DNA from: Clavelina lepadiformis
Lineage: Eukaryota; Chordata; Ascidiacea; Aplousobranchia; Clavelinidae
Direction: 5' to 3'
Assembly: GCF_947623445.1 (NCBI RefSeq)
Contig: NC_135243.1
Location: forward strand, 20,716,479 to 20,780,478
DNA length: 64,000 nucleotides
Part shown: positions 9,122 through 20,044 of the stretch, one piece after another
Layout: each line of letters starts with the position of its first letter
Numbering within the stretch: position 1 is the first letter of the stretch
Program-made: the position numbers and the translations under genes
Notes under the pieces: generated by a model
The model's input: only the letters and a program-made list of their open reading frames with translations
What the model was told of the DNA's origin: nothing
Databases searched by the model: none

Positions 9122-9241
9122 TTTACATTCACTTTCAGTAGTCATACGTTTTCGATATTACAATCTCATTTTGTAAAGTATATAAAATTATTTAAAACAC
9201 CATCCTTTATTTGCCAACTCGATAAAAGAGTGAAGTGACTC

Positions 9242-9324
9242 TACTGGGTGTGGGACTCGAACCCACGCGGACAGATGTCCATTGGAACTTAAGTCCAACG
9301 CCTTAACCGCTCGGCCAACCCAGT
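9242..9324 (-). tRNA. tRNA-Leu-TAA: tRNA-Leu(TAA), unit 6
   Basis: Array-consensus copy. Confidence 0.96.
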
Positions 9325-9564
9325 CATGGTCTGAAACTTGAGCGGTTTTGGGTAGCTTTAGGATTAAATTGAAAACGAAGTTAGTTCATTTATACATTTC
9401 ATTCATTGCCTTATCGATTTAGTGGAGAGGTCGGAAGAGTGATACGAGCACGGGCAGGATACAACCGTTCGTACATTTTCGAAAGGGTGTTAATAAAATT
9501 TTACACTATTCGAACAGATCATCTAAAATTATAAATCAAAAGAGAGAAAACCTCGGGAGTATCA

Positions 9565-9647
9565 GGCAGGATGGCCGAGTGGTCTATGGCGCTGCGTTCA
9601 GGTCGCAGTCTCCTTTGGAGGCGCGGGTTCGAATCCCGCTTCTGTCA
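9565..9647 (+). tRNA. tRNA-Leu-CAG: tRNA-Leu(CAG), unit 6 (class A)
   Basis: Class A consensus. Confidence 0.95.
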
Positions 9648-9722
9648 GATATAACTTTTGCAGCGCTTCCATTTTGTTGTTAAAGGTTCGATTTCATTCT
9701 ACTTTATACTTGCTTGGTCGTC

Positions 9723-9795
9723 GCCCGGCTAGCTCAGTCGGTAGAGCGTTGGACTCTTAATTCAACGGTTGTGGGTTCGAGCCCCACGTTGGGCG
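9723..9795 (+). tRNA. tRNA-Lys-CTT: tRNA-Lys(CTT), unit 6, three-change variant
   Basis: C40 is T (G-U wobble in the anticodon stem) and C48 is T (weakens the 15-48 pair). The nearby terminator reads gtatttt. The anticodon is intact. Confidence 0.92.
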
Positions 9796-10467
9796 TATTT
9801 TGTTGTTATTGCTTAAATAGACACTCTTTACTTACCAGAATGAATGCAACTTCAAAATGCAACTGTGGTATGAACTTAAACAATTGAATTATTGTGTTTC
9901 TTGAATAGTGATATGATAAAAACCTAGCAGATAATAATCAATCGGAGGAATCAAATTGCAGTAGAAATCTTGCTGATATGTAACCCTACATAACGAGCAG
10001 GTACACCTCACGTCAGCATCCATTGGTGGAAATTGAAACGTACGCTTATGCTTGCTACTATGCCGTTTCAGAAGAACTCTAAGCCTAATCTAATTCAGAT
10101 GAAATCTTATCAACCAACTCAGCTTGCGACACAGGTGATAAATCTTCTGGTTGAATATGTGACGCCGCAGAAAAAGAATAATTGCCGTCGGTTTCAAACC
10201 TAAGGAAACAAATTATAAATCCTGCAAAGCAAGATAACTTTTTCCGTTCGGAGTTCCACCCGGTTCAGTACAAATAATCCTAACCTTCAGTGTATAGTTG
10301 ACAGACATTCAAGCTTCATCAAGTGACACAGCAGCCACGTTTCATATGGTAGTAACGATCGTATTCATTTCTGTTTTGTTTTTCAGGCAACATGGAACGC
10401 AACGTAAGGGAAAACTTTTGAACCCTTTTTGAGTCACTTGCATATAAGCAAACGAAGCATTTTCCAT

Positions 10468-10484
10468 GTCTCTGTGGCGCAATA

Positions 10485-10524
<40 letters not shown>

Positions 10525-10541
10525 GAGCCCACCCAGGGACG
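10468..10541 (+). tRNA. tRNA-Asn-GTT: tRNA-Asn(GTT), unit 7
   Basis: Consensus gene, TATAAG upstream form. Confidence 0.96.
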
Positions 10542-10756
10542 TCTTTAGGAGAATTTTACGAACAACAAAATCTTCATGTTAAAGAAATTTTATACCTAGA
10601 AACGGTGCTTTTGTTCTAAACGACAAGTCTTAATTTAAACGCTGTCAAGTTTAAGGCCCCCCACAGCCGCAACATTTCAAGCTAAAGAGTGGAGTTTAAA
10701 TCAAGCGCCTGCTGAAAGTTGGAAAACTGGTGAAATTCATCATGTCAAAAGGAAAA

Positions 10757-10828
10757 AGGGGGCACCCGGATTTGAACCGAAGACCTCTCGATCTGCAGTC
10801 GAATGCTCTACCACTGAGCTATACCCCC
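10757..10828 (-). tRNA. tRNA-Cys-GCA: tRNA-Cys(GCA), unit 7
   Basis: Array-consensus copy. Confidence 0.96.
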
Positions 10829-10948
10829 TTTACATTCACTTTCAGTAGTCATACGTTTTCGATATTACAATCTCATTTTGTAAAGTATATAAAATTATTT
10901 AAAACACCATCCTTTATTTGCCAACTCGATAAAAGTGTGAAGTGACTC

Positions 10949-11031
10949 TACTGGGTGTGGGACTCGAACCCACGCGGACAGATGTCCATTGGAACTTAAG
11001 TCCAACGCCTTAACCGCTCGGCCAACCCAGT
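10949..11031 (-). tRNA. tRNA-Leu-TAA: tRNA-Leu(TAA), unit 7
   Basis: Array-consensus copy. Confidence 0.96.
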
Positions 11032-11271
11032 CATGGTCTGAAACTTGAGCGGTTTTGAATAGGTTTAGGATTAAAAGTAAAACTAAGTTAGTTCATTTAT
11101 ACATTTCATTCATTGCCTTATCGATTTAGTGGAGAGGTCGGAAGAGTGATACAAGCACGGGCAGGATACAACCGTTCGTACATTTTCGAAAGGGTGTTAA
11201 TAAAATTTTACACTATTCGAACAGATCATCTAAAATTATAAATCAAAAGAGAGAAAACCTCGGGAGTATCA

Positions 11272-11354
11272 GGCAGGATGGCCGATTGGTCTATGACGCT
11301 GCGTTCAGGTTGCAGTCTCCTTTGGAGGCGCGGGTTCGAATCCCGCTTCTGTCA
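11272..11354 (+). tRNA. tRNA-Leu-CAG: tRNA-Leu(CAG), unit 7 (class B)
   Basis: Class B: G15 is T, the D stem has a C11/A24 mismatch (A at 11296), and the anticodon stem closes with G31-U39. The CAG anticodon is kept. These changes weaken the D arm and the 15-48 contact, so charging or stability may be reduced. Confidence 0.9.
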
Positions 11355-11429
11355 GGTATAACTTTTGCAGCGCTTCCATTTTGTTATTAAAGGTCCCATT
11401 TCATTCTACTTTATACTTGCTTGGTCGTC

Positions 11430-11502
11430 GCCCGGCTAGCTCAGTCGGTAGAGCGTTGGACTCTTAATCCAACGGTCGTGGGTTCGAGCCCCACGTTGGG
11501 CG
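11430..11502 (+). tRNA. tRNA-Lys-CTT: tRNA-Lys(CTT), unit 7
   Basis: Array-consensus copy. Confidence 0.96.
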
Positions 11503-12172
11503 TCTTTTATTGTTATCGCTTAAATAGACACTCCTTACTTACCAGAATGAATGCAACTTCAAAATGCAACTGTGGTATGAACTTAAACAATTGAATTATT
11601 GTGTTTCTTGAATAGTGATATGATAAAAACCCTAGCAGATAATCAATCGGAGGAATCAAATTGCAGTGGAAATCTTGCTGATACGTAACCCTACATAACG
11701 AGCAGATACACCTCACGTCAGCATCCATTGGTTGAAATTGAAACGTACGCTTATGCTTGCTACTATGCCGTTTCAGAAGAACTCTAAGCCTAATCTAATT
11801 CAGATGAAATCTAATCAACCAACTCAGCTTGCGACACAGGTGATAAATCTTCTGGTTGAATATGTGACGCCGCAGAAAAAGAATAATTGCCGTCGGTTTC
11901 AAACCTAAGGAAACAAATTATAAATCCTGCAAAGCAAGATAACTTTTTCCGTTCGGAGTTCCACCCGGTTCAGTACAAATAATCCTAACCTTCAGTGTAT
12001 AGTTGACAGACATTCAAGCTTCATCAAGTGACACAGCAGCCACGTTTCATATGGTAGTAACGATCGTATTCATTTCTGTTTTGTTTTTCAGGCAACATGG
12101 AACGCAACGTAAGGGAAAACTTTTGAACCCTTTTTGAGTCACTTGCATATAAGCAAACGAAGCATTTTCCAT

Positions 12173-12189
12173 GTCTCTGTGGCGCAATA

Positions 12190-12229
<40 letters not shown>

Positions 12230-12246
12230 GAGCCCACCCAGGGACG
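12173..12246 (+). tRNA. tRNA-Asn-GTT: tRNA-Asn(GTT), unit 8
   Basis: Consensus gene, TATAAG upstream form. Confidence 0.96.
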
Positions 12247-12461
12247 TCTTTAGGAGAATTTTACGAACAACAAACTCTTCATGTTAAAGAAATTTTATAC
12301 CTAGAAACGGTGCTTTTGTTCTAAACGACAAGTCTTAATTTAAACGCTGTCAAGTTTAAGGCCCCCCACAGCCGCAACATTTCAAGCTAAAGAGTGGAGT
12401 TTAAATCAAGCGCCTGCTGAAAGTTGGAAAACTGGTGAAATTCATCATGTCAAAAGGAAAA

Positions 12462-12533
12462 AGGGGGCACCCGGATTTGAACCGAAGACCTCTCGATCTG
12501 CAGTCGAATGCTCTACCACTGAGCTATACCCCC
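12462..12533 (-). tRNA. tRNA-Cys-GCA: tRNA-Cys(GCA), unit 8
   Basis: Array-consensus copy. Confidence 0.96.
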
Positions 12534-12653
12534 TTTACATTCACTTTCAGTAGTCATACGTTTTCGATATTACAATCTCATTTTGTAAAGTATATAAAAT
12601 TATTTAAAACACCATCCTTTATTTGCCAACTCGATAAAAGTGTGAAGTGACTC

Positions 12654-12736
12654 TACTGGGTGTGGGACTCGAACCCACGCGGACAGATGTCCATTGGAAC
12701 TTAAGTCCAACGCCTTAACCGCTCGGCCAACCCAGT
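12654..12736 (-). tRNA. tRNA-Leu-TAA: tRNA-Leu(TAA), unit 8
   Basis: Array-consensus copy. Confidence 0.96.
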
Positions 12737-12976
12737 CATGGTCTGAAACTTGAGCGGTTTTGAATAGGTTTAGGATTAAAAGGAAAACTAAGTTAGTTCA
12801 TTTATACATTTCATTCATTGCCTTATCGATTTAGTGGAGAGGTCGGAAGAGTGATACAAGCACGGGCAGGATACAACCGTTCGTACATTTTCGAAAGGGT
12901 GTTAATAAAATTTTACACTATTCGAACAGATCATCTAAAATTATAAATCAAAAGAGAGAAAACCTCGGGAGTATCA

Positions 12977-13059
12977 GGCAGGATGGCCGATTGGTCTATG
13001 ACGCTGCGTTCAGGTTGCAGTCTCCTTTGGAGGCGCGGGTTCGAATCCCGCTTCTGTCA
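12977..13059 (+). tRNA. tRNA-Leu-CAG: tRNA-Leu(CAG), unit 8 (class B)
   Basis: Class B, same as unit 7. Confidence 0.9.
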
Positions 13060-13134
13060 GGTATAACTTTTGCAGCGCTTCCATTTTGTTATTAAAGGTC
13101 CCATTTCATTCTACTTTATACTTGCTTGGTCGTC

Positions 13135-13207
13135 GCCCGGCTAGCTCAGTCGGTAGAGCGTTGGACTCTTAATCCAACGGTCGTGGGTTCGAGCCCCACG
13201 TTGGGCG
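13135..13207 (+). tRNA. tRNA-Lys-CTT: tRNA-Lys(CTT), unit 8
   Basis: Array-consensus copy. Confidence 0.96.
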
Positions 13208-13883
13208 TCTTTTATTGTTATCGCTTAAATAGACACTCCTTACTTACCAGAATGAATGCAACTTCAAAATGCAACTGTGGTATGAACTTAAACAATTGAA
13301 TTATTGTGTTTCTTGAATAGTGATATGATAAAAACCCTAGCAGATAATCAATCGGAGGAATCAAATTGCAGTGGAAATCTTGCTGATACGTAACCCTACA
13401 TAACGAGCAGATACACCTCACGTCAGCATCCATTGGTTGAAATTGAAACGTACGCTTATGCTTGCTACTATGCCGTTTCAGAAGAACTCTAAGCATAATC
13501 TAATTCAGATGAAATCTAATCAACCAACTCAGCTTGCGACACAGGTGATAAATCTTCTGGTTGAATATGTGACGCCGCAGAAAAAGAATAATTGCCGTCG
13601 GTTTCAAACCAAAGGAAACAAATTATAAATCCAGCAAAGCTGCAAAGCAAGATAACTTTTTCCGTTCGGAGTTCCACCAGGTACAGTACAAATAATCCTA
13701 ACCTTCAGTGTATAGTTTACAGACATTCAAGCTTCATCAAGTGACACAGCAGCCACGTTTCATATGGTAGTAACGATCGTATTCATTTCTGTTTTGTTTT
13801 TCAGGCAACACGGAACGCAACATAGGGGAAAACTTTGAACATTCTTGATTCACTTGCATATAAGCAAACGAAGCATTTTCCAT

Positions 13884-13900
13884 GTCTCTGTGGCGCAATA

Positions 13901-13940
<40 letters not shown>

Positions 13941-13957
13941 GAGCCCACCCAGGGACG
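13884..13957 (+). tRNA. tRNA-Asn-GTT: tRNA-Asn(GTT), unit 9
   Basis: Consensus gene, TATAAG upstream form. Confidence 0.96.
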
Positions 13958-14172
13958 TCTTTAGGAGAGTTTTACGAACAACAAACTCTTCATGTTAAAG
14001 AAATTTTATACCTAGAAACGGTGCTTTTGTTCTAAACGACAAGTCTTAATTTAAACGCTGTTAAGTTTAAGGCCCCCCACAGCCGCAACATTTCAAGCTA
14101 AAGAGTGGAGTATAAATCAAGCGCCTGCTGAAAGTTGGAAAACTGGTGAAATTCATCATGTCAAAAGGAAAA

Positions 14173-14244
14173 AGGGGGCACCCGGATTTGAACCGAAGAC
14201 CTCTCGATCTGCTGTCGAATGCTCTACCACTGAGCTATACCCCC
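14173..14244 (-). tRNA. tRNA-Cys-GCA: tRNA-Cys(GCA), unit 9, U33 lost
   Basis: The base before the anticodon (plus-strand 14213) makes position 33 an A instead of the near-universal U33 needed for the anticodon U-turn. All else is consensus. Probably a poor or non-functional tRNA. Confidence 0.88.
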
Positions 14245-14364
14245 TTTACATTCACTTTCAGTAGTCATACGTTTTCGATATTACAATCTCATTTTGTAAA
14301 GTATATAAAATTATTTAAAACACCATCCTTTATTTGCCAACTCGATAAAAGAGTGAAGTGACTC

Positions 14365-14447
14365 TACTGGGTGTGGGACTCGAACCCACGCGGACAGATG
14401 TCCATTGGAACTTAAGTCCAACGCCTTAACCGCTCGGCCAACCCAGT
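14365..14447 (-). tRNA. tRNA-Leu-TAA: tRNA-Leu(TAA), unit 9
   Basis: Array-consensus copy. Confidence 0.96.
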
Positions 14448-14687
14448 CATGGTCTGAAACTTGAGCGGTTTTGGGTAGCTTTAGGATTAAATTGAAAACG
14501 AAGTTAGTTCATTTATACATTTCATTCATTGCCTTATCGATTTAGTGGAGAGGTCGGAAGAGTGATACGAGCACGGGCAGGATACAACCGTTCGTACATT
14601 TTCGAAAGGGTGTTAATAAAATTTTACACTATTCGAACAGATCATCTAAAATTATAAATCAAAAGAGAGAAAACCTCGGGAGTATCA

Positions 14688-14770
14688 GGCAGGATGGCCG
14701 ATTGGTCTATGACGCTGCGTTCAGGTTGCAGTCTCCTTTGGAGGCGCGGGTTCGAATCCCGCTTCTGTCA
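14688..14770 (+). tRNA. tRNA-Leu-CAG: tRNA-Leu(CAG), unit 9 (class B)
   Basis: Class B, same as unit 7. Confidence 0.9.
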
Positions 14771-14845
14771 GGTATAACTTTTGCAGCGCTTCCATTTTGT
14801 TATTAAAGGTCCCATTTCATTCTACTTTATACTTGCTTGGTCGTC

Positions 14846-14918
14846 GCCCGGCTAGCTCAGTCGGTAGAGCGTTGGACTCTTAATCCAACGGTCGTGGGTT
14901 CGAGCCCCACGTTGGGCG
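14846..14918 (+). tRNA. tRNA-Lys-CTT: tRNA-Lys(CTT), unit 9
   Basis: Array-consensus copy. Confidence 0.96.
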
Positions 14919-15594
14919 TCTTTTATTGTTATCGCTTAAATAGACACTCCTTACTTACCAGAATGAATGCAACTTCAAAATGCAACTGTGGTATGAACTT
15001 AAACAATTGAATTATTGTGTTTCTTGAATAGTAATATGATAAAAACCCTAGCAGATAATCAATCGGAGGAATCAAATTGCAGTGGAAATCTTGCTGATAC
15101 GTAACCCTACATAACGAGCAGATAAACCTCACGTCAGCATCCATTGGTTGAAATTGAAACGTACGCTTATGCTTGCTACTATGCCGTTTCAGAAGAACTC
15201 TAAGCCTAATCTAATTCAGATGAAATCTAATCAACCAACTCAGCTTGCGACACAGGTGATAAATCTTCTGGTTGAATATGTGACGCCGCAGAAAAAGAAT
15301 AATTGCCGTCGGTTTCAAACCTAAGGAAACAAATTATAAATCCAGCAAAGCTGCAAAGCAAGATAACTTTTTCCGTTCGGAGTTCCACCAGGTACAGTAC
15401 AAATAATCCTAACCTTCAGTGTATAGTTTACAGACATTCAAGCTTCATCAAGTGACACAGCAGCCACGTTTCATATGGTAGTAACGATCGTATTCATTTC
15501 TGTTTTGTTTTTCAGGCAACACGGAACGCAACATAGGGGAAAACTTTGAACATTCTTGATTCACTTGCATATAAGCAAACGAAGCATTTTCCAT

Positions 15595-15611
15595 GTCTCT
15601 GTGGCGCAATA

Positions 15612-15651
<40 letters not shown>

Positions 15652-15668
15652 GAGCCCACCCAGGGACG
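15595..15668 (+). tRNA. tRNA-Asn-GTT: tRNA-Asn(GTT), unit 10
   Basis: Consensus gene, TATAAG upstream form. Confidence 0.96.
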
Positions 15669-15883
15669 TCTTTAGGAGAATTTTACGAACAACAAACTCT
15701 TCATGTTAAAGAAATTTTATACCTAGAAACGGTGCTTTTGTTCTAAACGACAAGTCTTAATTTAAACGCTGTCAAGTTTAAGGCCCCCCACAGCCGCAAC
15801 ATTTCAAGCTAAAGAGTGGAGTATAAATCAAGCGCCTGCTGAAAGTTGGAAAACTGGTGAAATTCATCATGTCAAAAGGAAAA

Positions 15884-15955
15884 AGGGGGCACCCGGATTT
15901 GAACCGAAGACCTCTCGATCTGCAGTCGAATGCTCTACCACTGAGCTATACCCCC
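15884..15955 (-). tRNA. tRNA-Cys-GCA: tRNA-Cys(GCA), unit 10
   Basis: Array-consensus copy. Confidence 0.96.
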
Positions 15956-16075
15956 TTTACATTCACTTTCAGTAGTCATACGTTTTCGATATTACAATCT
16001 CATTTTGTAAAGTATATAAAATTATTTAAAACACCATCCTTTATTTGCCAACTCGATAAAAGAGTGAAGTGACTC

Positions 16076-16158
16076 TACTGGGTGTGGGACTCGAACCCAC
16101 GCGGACAGATGTCCATTGGAACTTAAGTCCAACGCCTTAACTGCTCGGCCAACCCAGT
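16076..16158 (-). tRNA. tRNA-Leu-TAA: tRNA-Leu(TAA), unit 10, G18 lost
   Basis: The D-loop GG is AG: invariant G18 (which pairs with position 55 in the elbow) is A. This also touches the A box. Unit 12 has the same change. Confidence 0.9.
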
Positions 16159-16398
16159 CATGGTCTGAAACTTGAGCGGTTTTGGGTAGCTTTAGGATTA
16201 AATTGAAAACGAAGTTAGTTCATTTATACATTTCATTCATTGCCTTATCGATTTAGTGGAGAGGTCGGAAGAGTGATACGAGCACGGGCAGGATACAACC
16301 GTTCGTACATTTTCGAAAGGGTGTTAATAAAATTTTACACTATTCGAACAGATCATCTAAAATTATAAATCAAAAGAGAGAAAACCTCGGGAGTATCA

Positions 16399-16481
16399 GG
16401 CAGGATGGCCGAGTGGTCTATGGCGCTGCGTTCAGGTCGCAGTCTCCTTTGGAGGCGCGGGTTCGAATCCCGCTTCTGTCA
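16399..16481 (+). tRNA. tRNA-Leu-CAG: tRNA-Leu(CAG), unit 10 (class A)
   Basis: Class A consensus. Confidence 0.95.
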
Positions 16482-16556
16482 GGTATAACTTTTGCAGCGC
16501 TTCCATTTTGTTGTTAAAGGTTCGATTTCATTCTACTTTATACTTGCTTGGTCGTC

Positions 16557-16629
16557 GCCCGGCTAGCTCAGTCGGTAGAGCGTTGGACTCTTAATCCAAC
16601 GGTCGTGGGTTCGAGCCCCACGTTGGGCG
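16557..16629 (+). tRNA. tRNA-Lys-CTT: tRNA-Lys(CTT), unit 10
   Basis: Array-consensus copy. Confidence 0.96.
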
Positions 16630-17298
16630 TCTTTTGTTGTTATTGCTTAAATAGACACTCTTTACTTACCAGAATGAATGCAACTTCAAAATGCAACTGT
16701 GGTATGAACTTAAACAATTGAATTATTGTGTTTCTTGAATAGTGATATGATAAAAACCCTAGCAGATAATCAATCGGAGGTAACAAATTGCAGTGGAAAT
16801 CTTGCTGATATGTAACCCTACAAAACGAGCAGATACACCTCACGTCAGCATCCATTGGTTGAAATTGAAACGTACGCTTATGCTTGCTACTATGCCGTTT
16901 CAGAAGAACTCTAAGCCTAATCTAATTCAGATGAAATCTAATCAACCAACTCAGCTTGCGACACAGGTGATAAATCTTCTGGTTGAATATGTGACGCCGC
17001 AGAAAAAGAATAATTGCCGTCGGTTTCAAACCTAAGGAAACAAATTATAAATCCTGCAAAGCAAGATAACTTTTTCCGTTCGGAGTTCCACCCGGTTCAG
17101 TACAAATAATCCTAACCTTCAGTGTATAGTTGACAGACATTCAAGCTTCATCAAGTGACACAGCAGCCACGTTTCATATGGTAGTAACGATCGTATTCAT
17201 TTCTGTTTTGTTTTTCAGGCAACATGGAACGCAACGTAAGGGAAAACTTTTGAACATTTTTGAGTCACTTGCATATAAGCAAACGAAGCATTTTCCAT

Positions 17299-17315
17299 GT
17301 CTCTGTGGCGCAATA

Positions 17316-17355
<40 letters not shown>

Positions 17356-17372
17356 GAGCCCACCCAGGGACG
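17299..17372 (+). tRNA. tRNA-Asn-GTT: tRNA-Asn(GTT), unit 11
   Basis: Consensus gene, TATAAG upstream form. Confidence 0.96.
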
Positions 17373-17587
17373 TCTTTAGGAGAATTTTACGAACAACAAA
17401 CTCTTCATGTTAAAGACATTTTATACCTAGAAACGGTGCTTTTGTTCTAAACGACAAGTCTTAATTTAAACGCTGTCAAGTTTAAGGCCCCCCACAGCCG
17501 CAACATTTCAAGCTAAAGAGTGGAGTATAAATCAAGCGCTTGCTGAAAGTTGGAAAACTGGTGAAATTCATCATGTCAAAAGGAAAA

Positions 17588-17659
17588 AGGGGGCACCCGG
17601 ATTTGAACCGAAGACCTCTCGATCTGCAGTCGAATGCTCTACCACTGAGCTATACCCCC
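17588..17659 (-). tRNA. tRNA-Cys-GCA: tRNA-Cys(GCA), unit 11
   Basis: Array-consensus copy. Confidence 0.96.
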
Positions 17660-17779
17660 TTTACATTCACTTTCAGTAGTCATACGTTTTCGATATTACA
17701 ATCTCATTTTGTAAAGTATATAAAATTATTTAAAACACCATCCTTTATTTGCCAACTCGATAAAAGTGTGAAGTGACTC

Positions 17780-17862
17780 TACTGGGTGTGGGACTCGAAC
17801 CCACGCGGACAGATGTTCATTGGAACTTAAGTCCAACGCCTTAACCGCTCGGCCAACCCAGT
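17780..17862 (-). tRNA. tRNA-Leu-TAA: tRNA-Leu(TAA), unit 11
   Basis: One change in the variable arm (GGACA to GAACA) gives an A/C mismatch there; likely mild. Confidence 0.93.
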
Positions 17863-18102
17863 CATGGTCTGAAACTTGAGCGGTTTTGAATAGGTTTAGG
17901 ATTAAAAGGAAAACTAAGTTAGTTCATTTATACATTTCATTCATTGCCTTATCGATTTAGTGGAGAGGTCGGAAGAGTGATACGAGCACGGGCAGGATAC
18001 AACCGTTCGTACATTTTCGAAAGGGTGTTAATAAAATTTTACACTATTCGAACAGATCATCTAAAATTATAAATCAAAAGAGAGAAAACCTCGGGAGTAT
18101 CA

Positions 18103-18185
18103 GGCAGGATGGCCGATTGGTCTATGACGCTGCGTTCAGGTTGCAGTCTCCTTTGGAGGCGCGGGTTCGAATCCCGCTTCTGTCA
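18103..18185 (+). tRNA. tRNA-Leu-CAG: tRNA-Leu(CAG), unit 11 (class B)
   Basis: Class B, same as unit 7. Confidence 0.9.
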
Positions 18186-18260
18186 GGTATAACTTTTGCA
18201 GCGCTTCCATTTTGTTATTAAAGGTCCCATTTCATTCTACTTTATACTTGCTTGGTCGTC

Positions 18261-18333
18261 GCCCAGCTAGCTCAGTCGGTAGAGCGTTGGACTCTTAATC
18301 CAACGGTCGTGGGTTCGAGCCCCACGTTGGGCG
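18261..18333 (+). tRNA. tRNA-Lys-CTT: tRNA-Lys(CTT), unit 11
   Basis: G5 is A, turning the acceptor G5-U68 wobble into an A-U pair, so this stem is not harmed. Confidence 0.94.
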
Positions 18334-19009
18334 TCTTTTATTGTTATCGCTTAAATAGACACTCCTTACTTACCAGAATGAATGCAACTTCAAAATGCAA
18401 CTGTGGTATGAACTTAAACAATTGAATTATTGTGTTTCTTGAATAGTGATATGATAAAAACCCTAGCAGATAATCAATCGGAGGAATCAAATTGCAGTGG
18501 AAATCTTGCTGATACGTAACCCTACATAACGAGCAGATACACTTCACGTCAGCATCCATTGGTTGAAATTGAAACGTACGCTTATGCTTGCTACTATGCC
18601 GTTTCAGAAGAACTCTAAGCCTAATCTAATTCAGATGAAATCTAATCAACCAACTCAGCTTGCGACACAGGTGATAAATCTTCTGGTTGAATATGTGACG
18701 CCGCAGAAAAAGAATAATTGCCGTCGGTTTCAAACCTAAGGAAACAAATTATAAATCCAGCAAAGCTGCAAAGCAAGATAACTTTTTCCGTTCGGAGTTC
18801 CACCAGGTACAGTACAAATAATCCTAACCTTCAGTGTATAGTTTACAGACATTCAAGCTTCATCAAGTGACACAGCAGCCACGTTTCATATGGTAGTAAC
18901 GATCGTATTCATTTCTGTTTTGTTTTTCAGGCAACACGGAACGCAACATAGGGGAAAACTTTGAACATTCTTGATTCACTTGCATATAAGCAAACGAAGC
19001 ATTTTCCAT

Positions 19010-19026
19010 GTCTCTGTGGCGCAATA

Positions 19027-19066
<40 letters not shown>

Positions 19067-19083
19067 GAGCCCACCCAGGGACG
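19010..19083 (+). tRNA. tRNA-Asn-GTT: tRNA-Asn(GTT), unit 12
   Basis: Consensus gene, TATAAG upstream form. Confidence 0.96.
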
Positions 19084-19298
19084 TCTTTAGGAGAATTTTA
19101 CGAACAACAAACTCTTCATGTTAAAGAAATTTTATACCTAGAAACGGTGCTTTTGTTCTAAACGACAAGTCTTAATTTAAACGCTGTCAAGTTTAAGGCC
19201 CCCCACAGCCGCAACATTTCAAGCTAAAGAGTGGAGTATAAATCAAGCGCCTGCTGAAAGTTGGAAAACTGGTGAAATTCATCATGTCAAAAGGAAAA

Positions 19299-19370
19299 AG
19301 GGGGCACCCGGATTTGAACCGAAGACCTCTCGATCTGCAGTCGAATGCTCTACCACTGAGCTATACCCCC
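19299..19370 (-). tRNA. tRNA-Cys-GCA: tRNA-Cys(GCA), unit 12
   Basis: Array-consensus copy. Confidence 0.96.
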
Positions 19371-19490
19371 TTTACATTCACTTTCAGTAGTCATACGTCT
19401 TCGGTATTACAATCTCATTTTGTAAAGTATATAAAATTATTTAAAACACCATCCTTTATTTGCCAACTCGATAAAAGAGTGAAGTGACTC

Positions 19491-19573
19491 TACTGGGTGT
19501 GGGACTCGAACCCACGCGGACAGATGTCCATTGGAACTTAAGTCCAACGCCTTAACTGCTCGGCCAACCCAGT
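19491..19573 (-). tRNA. tRNA-Leu-TAA: tRNA-Leu(TAA), unit 12, G18 lost
   Basis: Same G18-to-A change as unit 10, exactly two units (3,415 nt) away. Confidence 0.9.
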
Positions 19574-19813
19574 CATGGTCTGAAACTTGAGCGGTTTTGG
19601 GTAGCTTTAGGATTAAATTGAAAACGAAGTTAGTTCATTTATACATTTCATTCATTGCCTTATCGATTTAGTGGAGAGGTCGGAAGAGTGATACGAGCAC
19701 GGGCAGGATACAACCGTTCGTACATTTTCGAAAGGGTGTTAATAAAATTTTACACTATTCGAACAGATCATCTAAAATTATAAATCAAAAGAGAGAAAAC
19801 CTCGGGAGTATCA

Positions 19814-19896
19814 GGCAGGATGGCCGAGTGGTCTATGGCGCTGCGTTCAGGTCGCAGTCTCCTTTGGAGGCGCGGGTTCGAATCCCGCTTCTGTCA
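19814..19896 (+). tRNA. tRNA-Leu-CAG: tRNA-Leu(CAG), unit 12 (class A)
   Basis: Class A consensus. Confidence 0.95.
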
Positions 19897-19971
19897 GGTA
19901 TAACTTTTGCAGCGCTTCCATTTTGTTGTTAAAGGTTCGACTTCATTCTACTTTATACTTGCTTGGTCGTC

Positions 19972-20044
19972 GCCCGGCTAGCTCAGTCGGTAGAGCGTTG
20001 GACTCTTAATCCAACGGTCGTGGGTTCGAGCCCCACGTTGGGCG
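19972..20044 (+). tRNA. tRNA-Lys-CTT: tRNA-Lys(CTT), unit 12
   Basis: Array-consensus copy. Confidence 0.96.

Larger units (their letters stand above)
8761..10467 (+). repeat. Array unit 6
   Basis: 1,707 nt, spacer S/b. Confidence 0.97.
10468..12172 (+). repeat. Array unit 7
   Basis: 1,705 nt, spacer S/a. Nearly identical to unit 8 up to the spacer; both share aggtttagg in the Leu-Leu spacer. Confidence 0.97.
12173..13883 (+). repeat. Array unit 8
   Basis: 1,711 nt, spacer L/a. Confidence 0.97.
13884..15594 (+). repeat. Array unit 9
   Basis: 1,711 nt, spacer L/a. Confidence 0.97.
15595..17298 (+). repeat. Array unit 10
   Basis: 1,704 nt, spacer S/a. Confidence 0.97.
17299..19009 (+). repeat. 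Array unit 11
   Basis: 1,711 nt, spacer L/a; shares the Leu-Leu spacer variant of units 7 and 8. Confidence 0.97.
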
